A model generated the notes under the pieces. The model was given only the letters and a program-made list of their open reading frames with translations. It had not been told where the DNA came from and made no database searches. A DNA stretch of 61,869 bases from Nitrosomonas sp. Lineage in GTDB: Bacteria > Pseudomonadota > Gammaproteobacteria > Burkholderiales > Nitrosomonadaceae. Positions 1 through 11,100 of the stretch are shown here, one piece after another. Position numbers and translations under genes: made by a program. Every line of letters begins with the position of its first letter. Position 1 is the stretch's first letter. The DNA lies in NCBI GenBank assembly GCA_021774195.1, contig JAJFJJ010000078.1, positions 1-61,869 of the forward strand, in the 5' to 3' direction.

Positions 1-225
1 ATGCGTGACTTCAATAAACAATAAAAATATAGCACTTCTACTACTTAAATTTGTCACAACCGCCAGGCTAGTCGACCTTACCCCTTCTAGTCAAGTCATT
101 TGTCATAAAATTTCCATTACTCTTGTAAGGATTTTGTTTGGGCATTTAAAATTGTTACTAAATTTCAACAAGTAATACAACAATAGTTTTCATAAAGAAA
201 ATCATCTATTTTCAAAAAATTTAAC

Positions 226-240
226 TAAGAATGATTCTCA
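226..240. promoter_or_regulatory. Candidate Fur box at the left edge
   Basis: The 15 bases TAAGAATGATTCTCA differ at one position from the perfect 7-1-7 palindrome TGAGAATGATTCTCA, which is the classic Fur-box core. It lies in an AT-rich stretch (1-329) with no gene that I can see, past the 3' end of the helicase gene. It would therefore serve a leftward gene that starts outside the window. The match is seen; the function is inferred. Confidence 0.45.
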
Positions 241-329
241 TGTGACAAAAATCACTGCCCCTTCTTTCCCTTTTTTAACAAAATTTATTCATCCTTAAAC
301 CATCATTTAGCTTTCACTACAGAACGCCT

Positions 330-3300
330 TTAAAAATGCCATTCTCTCCACCCTTTTAATAATGGAAAATACAACCCTAAACGAATGGGACTCAGATCAA
401 TGTTTTTCATAACCAACGCATATCGCTCCAATTGCTGACGATATCGCGTACATTCACGATCCAAGAACTCTTCGATATCCGAACCTTCATGACTACTTGT
501 TTTATAATCAACAATCCATCGATTTCCCGCTAAATCACAAAACGTCCTATCTATTACTAAATCAACTGATTGCCCATCTACCACTCCAGATAAACGCAAT
601 TCATTTTGGGCATCTTTATGAGCACTTAGCAGCCACTGCCCTCTACGATCCGTAATAACATTAGTTAGCGCTCTTATGACACGTTTAACGGCTTCTTCTA
701 ACACCCATTCCTCATTATTCACACCACTGATAATTAATTCCTGCGCAAATGTATCACGCATTGCTCTAATCCGTTCAACACGCCAATCTTTCATTTCATC
801 TTCAGCGATTTTTTGCAACCAGCGATGAACCACATTCCCTATATGCCGCGCTATTTCACCAACCCATGAAAATTCAACAGGTTGAACCCGATTCACTTTA
901 TGTGGCAAAGTCCAGTCAATTTGGTCCGGCGCAATAGGTATCCGCCAATCAGCCGGTAATCGATAAAGAAGTTGCTTGAATAGTATTCGCACCTTCTCCT
1001 CAACAACTTCACCGGATTGATACTGATGCACATGGTTTATAAAACTCTCTTGCACGACGGGCCAGAGTCTACCTAATAACGAGCTATCTGCCGGCGCAAC
1101 CGGAAAATAGTTTCCGTCCTTATTCGCCTTCAAATTTGCGTTTCCTAACAAATAGAGGGATTTCTTTGCACGTGTAACAGCAACATAAAGCAGGCGTTCA
1201 ATCTCAAACAACTCTTTAGCAGATTCCAATTTATCCAACCATTTATAAATCGCACTATCTTTTTCGCCCGCTTCCTGGATTGGTGCCAAAAGTAAATCAG
1301 CGTAACCACCACTACCGCCTATTACCTCATCATTCATCGGATTTTCCATCCATTTAAGCAGTCTCTTTTCTTTACTACGCGGCCTCCTAGCCAAACCCGG
1401 CACAATAACGGTATCGAACTCCAATCCCTTTGCTTTATGAATCGTCATAATTTGCAGATTTTCATTTGTCTCTAAATTAGGAGAGGCATAGAGTTTATCT
1501 AAACCTTGCTCAAAACCATTAATATCCTTAATATCCCCAGCTTCTTCATGATCCTCAAGATAGTCTAAATATAGCATTGCATCTGATTGTTCTGACACAT
1601 CCATACCTGTAGGCCCACCTAACGCCTGCCAAGCCACTTCCACAGTTATCCGGAGCGATTGACGACAACGATTATGAATACAGGAGGCTAAAACATTACA
1701 TACACGGTTTAATCGAATTTCTCCGTTATCAGAAACAGTTTGCCAATAGTTTTTATTTTCGAGCAACTCCCATACTGTGGAATCCTTATTTTCAATATCC
1801 AGAGTGGCGGTCACCAACGCCTGCAAATCCGTCAGCGTCAACCCACACCAGGGCGCACGTAATACTGCCAACCATGCCAGACGATCCGCCGGATTAATGA
1901 GCGCACGCGTAAGTGCCAACAAATCTTGCACAACCGGCCTATGACCTAGTGACTCTATTTCAACCGCACGAAAATGCAAACCAACCTCTTTTATTTTGGG
2001 GACAATCTCTTTCAAATGACTGCGACTACGCACCAAAATCGCAATTGAACTTGACGGATCTTTTTGTTGTGATTGCAAAACGATATCTACGACTTTCGCG
2101 GCTTCTTCAATGGCATTATTGTCACTAATCATCGGGCAAAGCATCACAGCATCCCCACCCAGTAATTTACGCGTCGCTACCGAAGGTGTATACGAAACGG
2201 CTCCCGTTGCAATATCCTCATCAACTGGCATCACAGCCGAAAAGGTTTTATTAACCCAGTCAATAATTCCTTGCTGCGAACGGAAGTTTGAACTGAGTGT
2301 AATCGGTTCCAGCTCAAGGTCACCAATACCTAACTGACGCGCTTTCAGGAACAAACCCACTTCCGCTTCTCGAAACCGATAGATAGACTGCATTGGATCA
2401 CCGACAGCAAACAAACTATGTCCATCACCTTGCTGCCAGCCGACAACAAGCTTCTCAATCAACTGATATTGACTGATCGAAGTATCTTGGAATTCATCGA
2501 CTAGAATATGTTTGATACGGCATTCCAGCGCCAAAGCCAGATCTGTCGGCATACCTTCATCACCTAGCGCCTGCAGTGCCGCTTGCGCCACTTCTGTAAA
2601 GTCAACCTTGCCATACAGTTGAAAAACTATTTTTAATTGTGCTACGGCAAACGGTAGTAACCTAGTGATCGCACCCAATACTTCCCATTGCTTATCGGTG
2701 TAAACCATTGGTGGCAACAACCGAACATCGTGTAATTTTTGCCGCAGCAAATCATCTGATTGCAACCTGTTACCCAATAAAGCAGCTCTATTTTTCCAAT
2801 CTTTTGCAGCTTCTTTTTCATCTTTTGTTTTACCCGATGGAAATCCTTGCCTAATATCAAGCTTGCCACGCCAATCTCCGTCTTTTTTTAATAACAGTTC
2901 GGTAATGCCGGACCATTGAGCCACATTGTCCGGTAACGAAACCAGATCCGCACAAGCGGTGATCGGAGAGGATTTTTCATCGGCAATTAAATTCTCAGCC
3001 GCATACCGAATCAGGTGAAGCAGTTCATTCTGTAATTCTTTGGGGAACAGGTTATTAATTTGTCGCAATGCGCCATTGCGTACATTTTTTAATGCTGATT
3101 CCAGTTCATCTCGCGTTTTTCCATGGATATGCCGCAACCAATGGTCCCGTCTCGCCAGCATATCTGAGAGTAACCCTTCAACGCGGCCCAGATCATTATC
3201 TAAATGTTCCAGTAAATGCCTTATATCATGCGAAATGGCATGATTCTGTTCTACCAACTGTATCGTTGCACGCGCCGCTTTAAGATAAAATTCATCCGCA

Positions 3301-3746
3301 TCCTCAATCGTTTCTGGTTGTGCGCCGAATTTAGACAATATTGGCATCTGTCGTGTCAACGAGGCACATAATGAATCGATGGTCTGAATACGAAGTCGCA
3401 CCGGGTTTTCAGCGATCTGCCAATTTTCCTGCTTGTCCCGCTGTAAAACAGCTATCGATAGATCATGTGTTAATTTCTCATAAGGGTTATCTGGCACAGT
3501 TACCGATGACTTCGCTGCCTCCAATGCACCCAATACACGCTCTCGCATTTCAGCCGCCGCTTTACGGGTAAACGTAATAGCAACCACTTCCTCAGGCATA
3601 TTAACTGTCACTAACAATCTGAGATACCGCTGGATTAAAAGTCCCGTCTTACCTGATCCCGCAGGTGCCTGAACAATAAACGATTGAGTAGGATCCAATG
3701 CGCGCAAACGCTCAGCCGCGTCAGAAATTTTGCTTTCTTCCTTCAT
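330..3746 (-). CDS. AddA/RecB-like UvrD-family helicase-nuclease
   Basis: About 1138 residues, a superfamily-1 helicase fused to a RecB-type nuclease. Walker A (APAGSGKT) is near residue 28 and motif II (VDEFQDTS) near 415. A C-terminal PD-(D/E)XK nuclease follows at about 1050-1085 (LVIDRT ... WIVDYKTSS). Family members process double-strand DNA ends for RecA-dependent repair and degrade linear foreign DNA, normally with an AddB-type partner. No addB gene lies next to it here: upstream is an MFS gene, downstream an empty AT-rich stretch. The start is placed at ATG 3746 because it has AGGACC upstream at good spacing; a TTG lies one codon earlier. Family assignment is firm, but AddA versus another RecB-like subfamily is not settled. 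Confidence 0.9.
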   Translation of the reverse strand: MKEESKISDAAERLRALDPTQSFIVQAPAGSGKTGLLIQRYLRLLVTVNMPEEVVAITFTRKAAAEMRERVLGALEAAKSSVTVPDNPYEKLTHDLSIAVLQRDKQENWQIAENPVRLRIQTIDSLCASLTRQMPILSKFGAQPETIEDADEFYLKAARATIQLVEQNHAISHDIRHLLEHLDNDLGRVEGLLSDMLARRDHWLRHIHGKTRDELESALKNVRNGALRQINNLFPKELQNELLHLIRYAAENLIADEKSSPITACADLVSLPDNVAQWSGITELLLKKDGDWRGKLDIRQGFPSGKTKDEKEAAKDWKNRAALLGNRLQSDDLLRQKLHDVRLLPPMVYTDKQWEVLGAITRLLPFAVAQLKIVFQLYGKVDFTEVAQAALQALGDEGMPTDLALALECRIKHILVDEFQDTSISQYQLIEKLVVGWQQGDGHSLFAVGDPMQSIYRFREAEVGLFLKARQLGIGDLELEPITLSSNFRSQQGIIDWVNKTFSAVMPVDEDIATGAVSYTPSVATRKLLGGDAVMLCPMISDNNAIEEAAKVVDIVLQSQQKDPSSSIAILVRSRSHLKEIVPKIKEVGLHFRAVEIESLGHRPVVQDLLALTRALINPADRLAWLAVLRAPWCGLTLTDLQALVTATLDIENKDSTVWELLENKNYWQTVSDNGEIRLNRVCNVLASCIHNRCRQSLRITVEVAWQALGGPTGMDVSEQSDAMLYLDYLEDHEEAGDIKDINGFEQGLDKLYASPNLETNENLQIMTIHKAKGLEFDTVIVPGLARRPRSKEKRLLKWMENPMNDEVIGGSGGYADLLLAPIQEAGEKDSAIYKWLDKLESAKELFEIERLLYVAVTRAKKSLYLLGNANLKANKDGNYFPVAPADSSLLGRLWPVVQESFINHVHQYQSGEVVEEKVRILFKQLLYRLPADWRIPIAPDQIDWTLPHKVNRVQPVEFSWVGEIARHIGNVVHRWLQKIAEDEMKDWRVERIRAMRDTFAQELIISGVNNEEWVLEEAVKRVIRALTNVITDRRGQWLLSAHKDAQNELRLSGVVDGQSVDLVIDRTFCDLAGNRWIVDYKTSSHEGSDIEEFLDRECTRYRQQLERYALVMKNIDLSPIRLGLYFPLLKGWREWHF

Positions 3747-3814
3747 CAATAGGTCCTGTCATTTTTATCGCCATGGCTACATACCGATTCTCAGAAATAA
3801 AGACTACATAGTAA

Positions 3815-3957
3815 AGGGCACCTCTAAAAATTCAGATTTCTAAACAAGACAAGGCGAGAACAAAAAATATTGACGCAGCATATAGCTGATATGTAAGGAG
3901 ATATTTTTTGTGAGTAACGCAGTATTGTGACGGAATATGGATTTTTATAGGTGCCCT
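3815..3957. repeat. 143-bp inverted-repeat (MITE-like) element
   Basis: The ends AGGGCACCTCTAAAAAT (3815-3831) and ATTTTTATAGGTGCCCT (3941-3957) are near-perfect inverted repeats enclosing a non-coding core. I see a single copy in this window. It separates the helicase gene from the 3' end of the MFS gene and could form a large hairpin in the transcript. No transposase is present, so it would be non-autonomous. Confidence 0.6.
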
Positions 3958-3993
3958 AAAGGTCAATAATACGTATACCTCACGTTGCTCTCA

Positions 3994-5646
3994 TTACGCA
4001 TTTCTAAAACGCGAATGTTTTACGAATAAAATAGTTAATAACGGCAAGACAAACCCAATGATAGTAACCGTAATCAGCAGTTGCCCTAATTCACTATAAT
4101 CGGCGGGAACAGTCACTTGATCGGTGACTTGGTCTTTTACTTCACGGGTCACTTCAAAAAATTGATTCAGGTATTTGGTACCCAATTGCGACGCAGACAA
4201 TGCCAAGTTCGTGAAGGATGCCATCACGGCAAAAAAAGTGGCCTTCAGTTTCTCCGGCGCAGAGTTCGCAATCCATGCCAGCATAGGAATCATGGCAATT
4301 TGACCCAACGGTGATTCCAACGCGGTATCAATTAACGCAATAAATCGTGCATCCACAACACCGCCTGTCACTGAAGCCGTCCATTCATGCAAACCAAAGA
4401 ACATGCCAATAATTGGCATGGATAGCAGCGTGCCCGCTATGGTGAGAAAGCCAATGATATAAGCGATGGAGCGCTCCGCCATGAAGCGACGGAAAATGAA
4501 CATGCCAAATAAAGTCAACGTTGCGCCAACCAACGATAACACGGCTAGAAACTGCTGATCGAACGCCAGCTCATCAATCATCCACCAGGTTGAACCAGCA
4601 CCTGGTCCTGGTATTGCACGGAATACAAATACCAACACTGCGGTACCCACCAGTACGTTTCTCGCCTCCGGTTCCAATTCGCCGGTAAGACGCCACATCA
4701 GAAATAAGACAATCGACATCGAAATAACGAAGATAATTTCTTCACCACCGGACATACGACTCAGGCCGACACCCAAAGACAACACGGTAAATAACAGACC
4801 ACCGCCAAGAATCCACCAGTTCACTGGCGGCGGATCAGAGTGCATACCCAATAAACTCAGGGCTTCCTGACGACTATGACCTTGCGCCACAAATCGGGCG
4901 AGATCACGCCGATGTAACCAAGAGGCAAAAACCACGCCGAAGATCGATACGATTGGAATGATTAATGCGAGCTGGTAAACAAACATATAAACCGCCTCTT
5001 TTTCAGCCTCCGGTAAAGTTCCCGCATCACGCAATAAAAAGACATTAACTAACGAGACCAGAATACCGCCGCCAATAATAGCCACACGCCCCAGCGTCTG
5101 CATCGTTACATGCATAAATTTACGTTTATCAGGATCTAGCTTCTGCCCGTTCTCATCAACTCTCGGCACGGCCTCAACCGTCATGGCATCCGCCACCACA
5201 TCTTGCAATACGTAACCAATTGGCGCGAGTAACGCCGAGATAACAAACCAGGTTTCGACAGGCGCCATGGCGACCATGGTTTCTGTGTGGCCCAAGAGTC
5301 CAATCATGATGAGCAAGCTCAACATAATCAAACTTGCTCCCAGATAAACCAGCAATCCTTTCCAGCGCCACATCAGGTCAACCAAATGTCCCATCGGCAT
5401 TTTCAACGCCCACGGCAACATCATCCAGAATCCCAGCATCGCCAAGAATTCAGCAGAAAGCCCTAGTTTTTCCTTAACGTAAAAGGTACCAACAATACCG
5501 GTCAAACCCGATATACCTGCCGCCACATAGACCATCAAGGGAGGCATATATGACAAACGCATCTCACGCCCAAGCGATAAAATATTGGCACTGAACCAGT
5601 GACTCACAACTGATACAAACCCGGTAGCCGGTGGCAGATTTTTCAT
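3994..5646 (-). CDS. MFS transporter, possibly folate/biopterin (BT1)-like
   Basis: 550 residues dominated by about 12 hydrophobic segments separated by short loops, with a longer cytoplasmic loop in the middle that carries basic residues (HRRDLARF). The segment DVVADAMTVE near residue 150 recalls the conserved D-x3-DA-x3-E motif of the folate-biopterin (BT1) branch of the major facilitator superfamily, but the match is short. The substrate cannot be told from sequence. It starts at ATG 5646, shortly upstream of nothing co-directional except the protease gene, whose start lies 1.2 kb away on the same strand. Membrane transporter is firm; BT1-like is a tentative reading. Confidence 0.75.
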   Translation of the reverse strand: MKNLPPATGFVSVVSHWFSANILSLGREMRLSYMPPLMVYVAAGISGLTGIVGTFYVKEKLGLSAEFLAMLGFWMMLPWALKMPMGHLVDLMWRWKGLLVYLGASLIMLSLLIMIGLLGHTETMVAMAPVETWFVISALLAPIGYVLQDVVADAMTVEAVPRVDENGQKLDPDKRKFMHVTMQTLGRVAIIGGGILVSLVNVFLLRDAGTLPEAEKEAVYMFVYQLALIIPIVSIFGVVFASWLHRRDLARFVAQGHSRQEALSLLGMHSDPPPVNWWILGGGLLFTVLSLGVGLSRMSGGEEIIFVISMSIVLFLMWRLTGELEPEARNVLVGTAVLVFVFRAIPGPGAGSTWWMIDELAFDQQFLAVLSLVGATLTLFGMFIFRRFMAERSIAYIIGFLTIAGTLLSMPIIGMFFGLHEWTASVTGGVVDARFIALIDTALESPLGQIAMIPMLAWIANSAPEKLKATFFAVMASFTNLALSASQLGTKYLNQFFEVTREVKDQVTDQVTVPADYSELGQLLITVTIIGFVLPLLTILFVKHSRFRNA

Positions 5647-5700
5647 AGAACCTATTCTGTTTGATTAGAATGTTAACAATACAAAGTAATGATCAAATCG

Positions 5701-6840
5701 TTACATCTGTTTAGGACGTATCCCAACTCGCACCTGTAACGCTTCTTCTTCTCCATCGCGAATAACGGTTACAGTTACGGTTTCTCCTGGTGACAATGCC
5801 GCAATTAAATTGAGCATATCTGATGAATTCTTAACCTCATCTTCTTCCACCGCAACAAGGATATCTCCAGGTCGAATACCAGCCCGATCAGCAGGTCCGT
5901 CTCTAAGCACACTTGAGATTAACGCACCGGCAGTTGTCTTCAAATCAAACGACTCCGCCAATTCACGCGTCATGTCTTGCATACTGACACCGACCCAACC
6001 CCGTATCACACTACCCGTACGAAGAATTTGCTCCATCACTTGCTGGACCACATGAACAGGAATGGCAAAACCGATTCCTAGCGACCCACCAGTTCGAGAA
6101 TAAATAGCGGTATTAATACCAATCAAATTACCCGATATATCGGTTAAAGCACCACCTGAATTTCCCGGGTTTATCGCTGCATCGGTCTGAATAAAATCTT
6201 CAAAGGTATTGATCCCCACTTCACTCCGACCTAACGCACCAACAATTCCCATTGTGACACTCTGTCCAACACCAAATGGATTTCCCATAGCCAACACAAC
6301 ATCCCCTACTTTAACTCGCTCAGGTTGAGCAAAAGTAATCGCAGACAAATCTTCCAAGTCTATTTTCAGAATAGCCAAATCTGTTTCGGGGTCCGAACCA
6401 ATCATAACGGCTTTGGCTTTACGACCATCAGCCATCGCAATCTCAACCTCATCAGCAGCCTCAACAACATGATGGTTGGTTAAAATATACCCATCGGCGC
6501 TGACTATAACGCCAGAACCCAAGCTAGAAGTGCGCCGTCTTCTGGACTCAAAACGCTCGCCAAAAAACCGCTGAAACATCGGGTCATTCAACATAGGATG
6601 CGAAGGCGCCTTCACCTCTTTACTGGTAAAAATATTGACTACTGAAGGCATGGCACGCTCTGCAGCAGTATTAAAACTATCTGGCATTTCCATACCGACT
6701 ACTGGTGAGGCTTCCTTAATCGTCACGACCCCTCCGCGCGATTGCCAGGGTAATAATTCAGGGCGCAATGTTGAGACAACAAAAAATATCGCCAACAATA
6801 TTGTTGCTGTCTGTGCAAAAATTAACCAAAGTCTGTACAT
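5701..6840 (-). CDS. degS: DegS/AlgW-like periplasmic serine protease
   Basis: 379 residues: an uncleaved N-terminal membrane anchor (about residues 4-24), a trypsin-like domain and one PDZ domain (about 275-375). The catalytic triad is visible as His in TNHHVVEAAD (about 122), Asp in PETDLAIL (about 150) and Ser in NPGNSGGAL (about 226). One PDZ rather than two, plus a membrane anchor, fits DegS/AlgW, the site-1 protease that cleaves the anti-sigma factor RseA/MucA in the envelope-stress pathway, rather than DegP. The gene is divergent from a Nif3-like gene 131 bp away, an arrangement also seen for algW in pseudomonads. DegQ-like housekeeping protease is the alternative. Confidence 0.85.
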   Translation of the reverse strand: MYRLWLIFAQTATILLAIFFVVSTLRPELLPWQSRGGVVTIKEASPVVGMEMPDSFNTAAERAMPSVVNIFTSKEVKAPSHPMLNDPMFQRFFGERFESRRRRTSSLGSGVIVSADGYILTNHHVVEAADEVEIAMADGRKAKAVMIGSDPETDLAILKIDLEDLSAITFAQPERVKVGDVVLAMGNPFGVGQSVTMGIVGALGRSEVGINTFEDFIQTDAAINPGNSGGALTDISGNLIGINTAIYSRTGGSLGIGFAIPVHVVQQVMEQILRTGSVIRGWVGVSMQDMTRELAESFDLKTTAGALISSVLRDGPADRAGIRPGDILVAVEEDEVKNSSDMLNLIAALSPGETVTVTVIRDGEEEALQVRVGIRPKQM

Positions 6841-6971
6841 TTAAACGTGTTACTCCAAAAATTTATTTTCAGCATAGGCAATGTAATATGATGCCGCAAA
6901 GCCATATACAATTTTCACGCAATCAAAAGAATGGTGAATCATAAACAAATAAGGGACAAAAGGAAAAACTA

Positions 6972-7718
6972 ATGTATCGAAATGAGCTTGAAAACCACCT
7001 GAACCAATTGCTAGAGATATCCCGTTTTCGTGATTATTGCCCAAATGGTTTACAGGTGGAAGGGCGCGAAGAAATTCACAGCATTGTTAGCGGCGTTACC
7101 GCTTCAATGGATCTTCTAGAAGCTGCCATCAGTTCGAATGCCGATGCCATTATCGTGCATCACGGCTATTTCTGGCGCGGTGAAAATGCTTGCTTAACCG
7201 GAATTAAGGGTCGCCGTATTGCCCTGTTAATAACCAACAACATCAATTTGTTCGCCTATCATCTACCCTTGGACGTACATCCTGAGCTTGGTAACAATGC
7301 GCAATTAGCTAAAAAATTGGGCCTAATAGAAACAGATCGTTTCGGCGAACAAGATATTGCCGTTCTGGGCGAACCGGCTCAACCTATGACATTAAGCGCA
7401 TTGGCAGAAAAAATATCACTTACGCTGATGCGTAAACCAATGATGATTGGTGACCCAAACAAACCAATTAAACGGATTGCCTGGTGCACAGGTGCTGCGC
7501 AAAGCTATTTTGATGCCGCAATACAAATGGATATTGATGCATTCATTACCGGCGAGATCTCAGAACAAACCGTTCATATCGCCCGTGAATCCGGCATCGC
7601 ATTCCTTGCAGCCGGGCACCATGCTACCGAGCGCTACGGTGTTCAGGCGTTAGGGGAACATCTCGCGCAGCAATTCGGCCTCAAACATCAATTTATTGAT
7701 ATTGATAACCCTGTTTAA
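6972..7718 (+). CDS. Nif3/YbgI-family dinuclear metal-centre protein
   Basis: 248 residues, the usual length of bacterial YbgI proteins. The metal-binding pattern is visible: IVHHGYFW near residue 62 and, near the C terminus, AGHHATERYGVQAL (about 212-226). NGLQVEG at the N terminus and HLPLDVHP in the middle are also hallmarks. YbgI forms a hexameric toroid with a di-metal site; GTP cyclohydrolase-like and DNA-associated roles have been suggested but the physiological substrate is not established. AGGAAA precedes the ATG. It is divergent from the DegS-like gene. Family call firm, function open. Confidence 0.92.
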   Translation: MYRNELENHLNQLLEISRFRDYCPNGLQVEGREEIHSIVSGVTASMDLLEAAISSNADAIIVHHGYFWRGENACLTGIKGRRIALLITNNINLFAYHLPLDVHPELGNNAQLAKKLGLIETDRFGEQDIAVLGEPAQPMTLSALAEKISLTLMRKPMMIGDPNKPIKRIAWCTGAAQSYFDAAIQMDIDAFITGEISEQTVHIARESGIAFLAAGHHATERYGVQALGEHLAQQFGLKHQFIDIDNPV

Positions 7719-8179
7719 TTATAGCTCAAGAAGATCACCAAAGAACCTCATGGCATTGTTTTATAACATAATTAATGCGCCCTACCAAAACTCATCAACT
7801 ATATCTAGCGATTCAATTCATAAGTTTTATCTTCTCGGAAACCTCCTGCCAAATAGAAATTCCAAACCAAACGACAATCCCATGATACGACAGCAATGTA
7901 AATCCAGAGTCAGGCTTCACTCTGTCATTCCTCTTCACTGATTAGATACACTAACATGATAACCATAACCCTTGACACAAATCGGACCCCGCTGCTCGTA
8001 ATGGCACTTATTCTTCAACAAATCACGCATCGCTTTAAATCTGAATACACCCAGCAAAACCATGAGATTGTTGACGCCGGTCGAATATTGACCATAAAAG
8101 CCAACAAGTATAAGGCTTGCAAGCAAAAAAATAGTGTACTTGTGCAATATTCAGGTAGCGCAAGGACTTCGGACTAACC
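7719..8179. other. Intergenic region with decayed coding remnants
   Basis: This 461-bp stretch has no convincing intact gene. On the minus strand a 70-codon frame (8147-7935) starts inside a partial repeat C copy and encodes a hydrophobic N terminus; the next minus-strand stretch (about 7933-7817) reads ...LLSYHGIVVWFG... to a stop in another frame. These look like pieces of a broken membrane-protein gene, but I could not assign a family. Confidence 0.3.
8096..8154. repeat. Repeat C, partial copy (C4)
   Basis: Bases around 8096-8154 match the right end of repeat C (AGTATAAGGCTTGCAAG, then GTACTTGTGCAATATTCAGG). The left part is missing. It marks the left edge of the accessory island, next to the stop codon of the large kinase/cyclase gene. 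Confidence 0.6.
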
Positions 8180-11100
8180 TCACTTCTGATTGAGTATCTC
8201 GAAGCCCTGCCAGTCCAAGGGCGGAGCCTCCCTGGCGTAGCGCTCCGAGCGTTCGGCGAAGATCGACAAGACGGCGTCTTCGGGGTCGAAAGCTAAGGCT
8301 GCGGTGAAGATCTCGTGTGCCTTAACGAAATCGCGGGCAAAGTAGCGCTCCATGGCACGACTCAACTGATCCTGCGTGGACTCCTTCGCAACACGACGTT
8401 CAGGAGTCTCAGCGTCGAGCACCTCGTAGAGCACGACAGCCTGTTCTTTGCCCTTGACCGCAACACGGTCGATCATGCGAACGGAGAAGGCCTCTGGCGC
8501 GCGCAGACGTTCGTAGGTATGCTCTCCTATCAGGAATGGCGCATGATAAAATTTGGTGAGCTGCTCAATTCGAGAGGCCACGTTAACACAGTCCCCCACC
8601 ACGGAACATTTAAGGCGATCGTGCGCGCCCACCGTTCCCAACACCAGGGCACCCGTGTTCACCCCCAACCCCATTCTGAGAGTGGAGCACCCACTGACAA
8701 TCAACTCGCGGTTAAGATCCTCAAGTGCGCGCCACATTTTGATACCCGCTTCCACAGCCATGTCAGCGGAGCGCCCGAAGAGCGCCATAATCTCGTCACC
8801 GCTATATGAATCGATAAACCCTCCGGCTTCGGTAATCGGTTTGTTGAGCCGACTAAAATATTGATTCAACAGATCAATGACTGCGTGCGGGCCGAGGCGC
8901 TCCGCCAAGGGTGTGAAATCGCGCAGGTCAGCGAACATCACGCTCATTTCCCTAGCAACCGACTCACCCAGACCCACCTGCGCGATGTCGTGGTGTCCCA
9001 GGCTCTCGAGGAACTGACCCGGAACAAAACGCTGCTGCGCCTCCGTCAGGCGCAGCTGATCTTCAAAGAGCCTGGCATTCTCCATCGAGATCGATGCCTG
9101 CGTAGAGAGCAGGTTAACAATCTCGACACGCTCTTGGGTGAAAGCACCGGTAGTCAGATTATTCTCCATATAAAGCACCGCCCGGAACTGACCATGACGG
9201 AAGATCGGAATACAGATGACTGACTTCGACTGATGTTCGACAATATAGGGGTCGGTTGCGAAACGACCGGACTCCGTCGCGTCGTTCAAAACTAGCGATG
9301 TACCGGTGCGCAGCACATTATTGATCACCGAAACAGGCAACAGCGGGTCCTCCCCCGGAACCTGCACGGGCATCGGTACAGCATGGGAGGATGTATCTGC
9401 ATCTCGCCCCGCCTCGCTATGAGCCTGAATTACGAGCTGCTTGCCCTCACGCACGACAAAGTATCCTTTCTGACCACCAGCATTCTCGAGCACGATTTGT
9501 AGCGTGGTTTTCAGGAGTTGCTCCACGTCGATCTCGCCGGAAATCGTCTGCGACGCCTTCACCACCGAACTCATGTCCAGCACAGCCGAGTCCAGGACGC
9601 GCGTCGTCGCGGCAAGAACCTGCATGGCGACTGCTCCCCCTCGCGTCGCTAGCGGCGAGTGGAGCAATTGAGAAAACTGCTGCTCCAAGTGCTCGACCTT
9701 TCGGCGAGCCCCCCAGCGATAGTAGAGGTAGTAGGCTGCGCCCAGGTATCCCTCAGCGGCCTTCGACAAGCCGACATTAAAAAGATACTTGGCGGTCAGT
9801 TCGTTCGCCAGGGCCTCGTCGCGACGAAACTCGCTGGCCTTCGCGGCGCTGATTGCTTGCTCGTACAACCGTAACGCATCCGGCATCCTATCTGCCAGCC
9901 GGGCAAGCTCGGCCTCCATGAGGAGACGCAGGTGGTCGAAGTTCTCCGGGCAGTTGTCAGCCCACATCGCCATCTGGCGATGGTCCGCTTGCAACCTCTC
10001 AAGCGTCTCCTCCTGCTGTGCTGCGTCCATGTCCGGGTAAAGCCCCGCCCGCGTAAGGAAGGCCAGGATGTAGAAACGGACCAACTGAGGCAACGACATG
10101 GAGGATGCAATGAGCTCATCCTGGACCCGAACATGTTCGAGTGCACCTTGGTAATCGTCGTAGAAGAAGTGGATCTCCGCTTTGTAGATGTGGTAGTTGG
10201 CGATCCCGGTCATGAATCGCCGCTGCCGCATCCCCTCGACACACCGCGCTTCGTCAAAAGAGGTGTCGTTCATGGAATACAGCCCCTCAGTCAGCCCCTG
10301 GAAATTCAGCTGCATCTGCAGAAATAAGGTCCCTGAGTCCAGAGAATCCTGATACTCACAATCCTTGACGATAGCGAGGTATTTGCGCTGTTCCCGGGAA
10401 GCCGTTTCCAGGTCGAGGGCCGGGTCCCAGATAATGCAGTCCTGGGCACTGTAAGCCAGATACAGCAGGTCTCCGGATTGATACCCGGCTTCGATTCCCT
10501 TGAGAAACCAGGGCGTCATACTCGACCAGTGATTGCTCCAATGGTGGATGAACATCGCATAGACGTAGATGATCCGTGATTTGAGCGCAATGTCGTCGAA
10601 ACGCTCGTTCATCGCCACTGCAAGCTTGCCGTACTCGAAGCCCAGGGCCGTGTCGTTCAAAGCGCCACACAGAAGCATCCCGTAGGCCGCGTAGGCGAAC
10701 GCAGACTCGGGGCTGTTGCCGTGACACAGAGAAAGATTGACGGATTTCAGGACCAGGTACGGAAACAGATCTCCACTCCCCGATAGAAAGGCTGCCGGAA
10801 AGATTTCCATTAACAAACGGATCGCGACCTGCGCCGCAGGATCCGTGAGCTCTGGCGCATCGATCAGATCGGATAGGGAACGCCCCCCGAGGTTCACCTG
10901 CACCTGTGCTACCTCGTCGGCGATATCATCGAATCCTGGAGTCTCGATTAGGTCGATCCCCAATAATGACAATCCGGCGATGGCGGCCTGAATGGACTCG
11001 CGCATCTTACCGATGGTGGCATACTGACGCGTGCGTGCCGAAAGGATCTCCGCCTTCACCAGCGGCGTCCGCGCGTGCTTGAGCATCGTCTCCGTCCACT

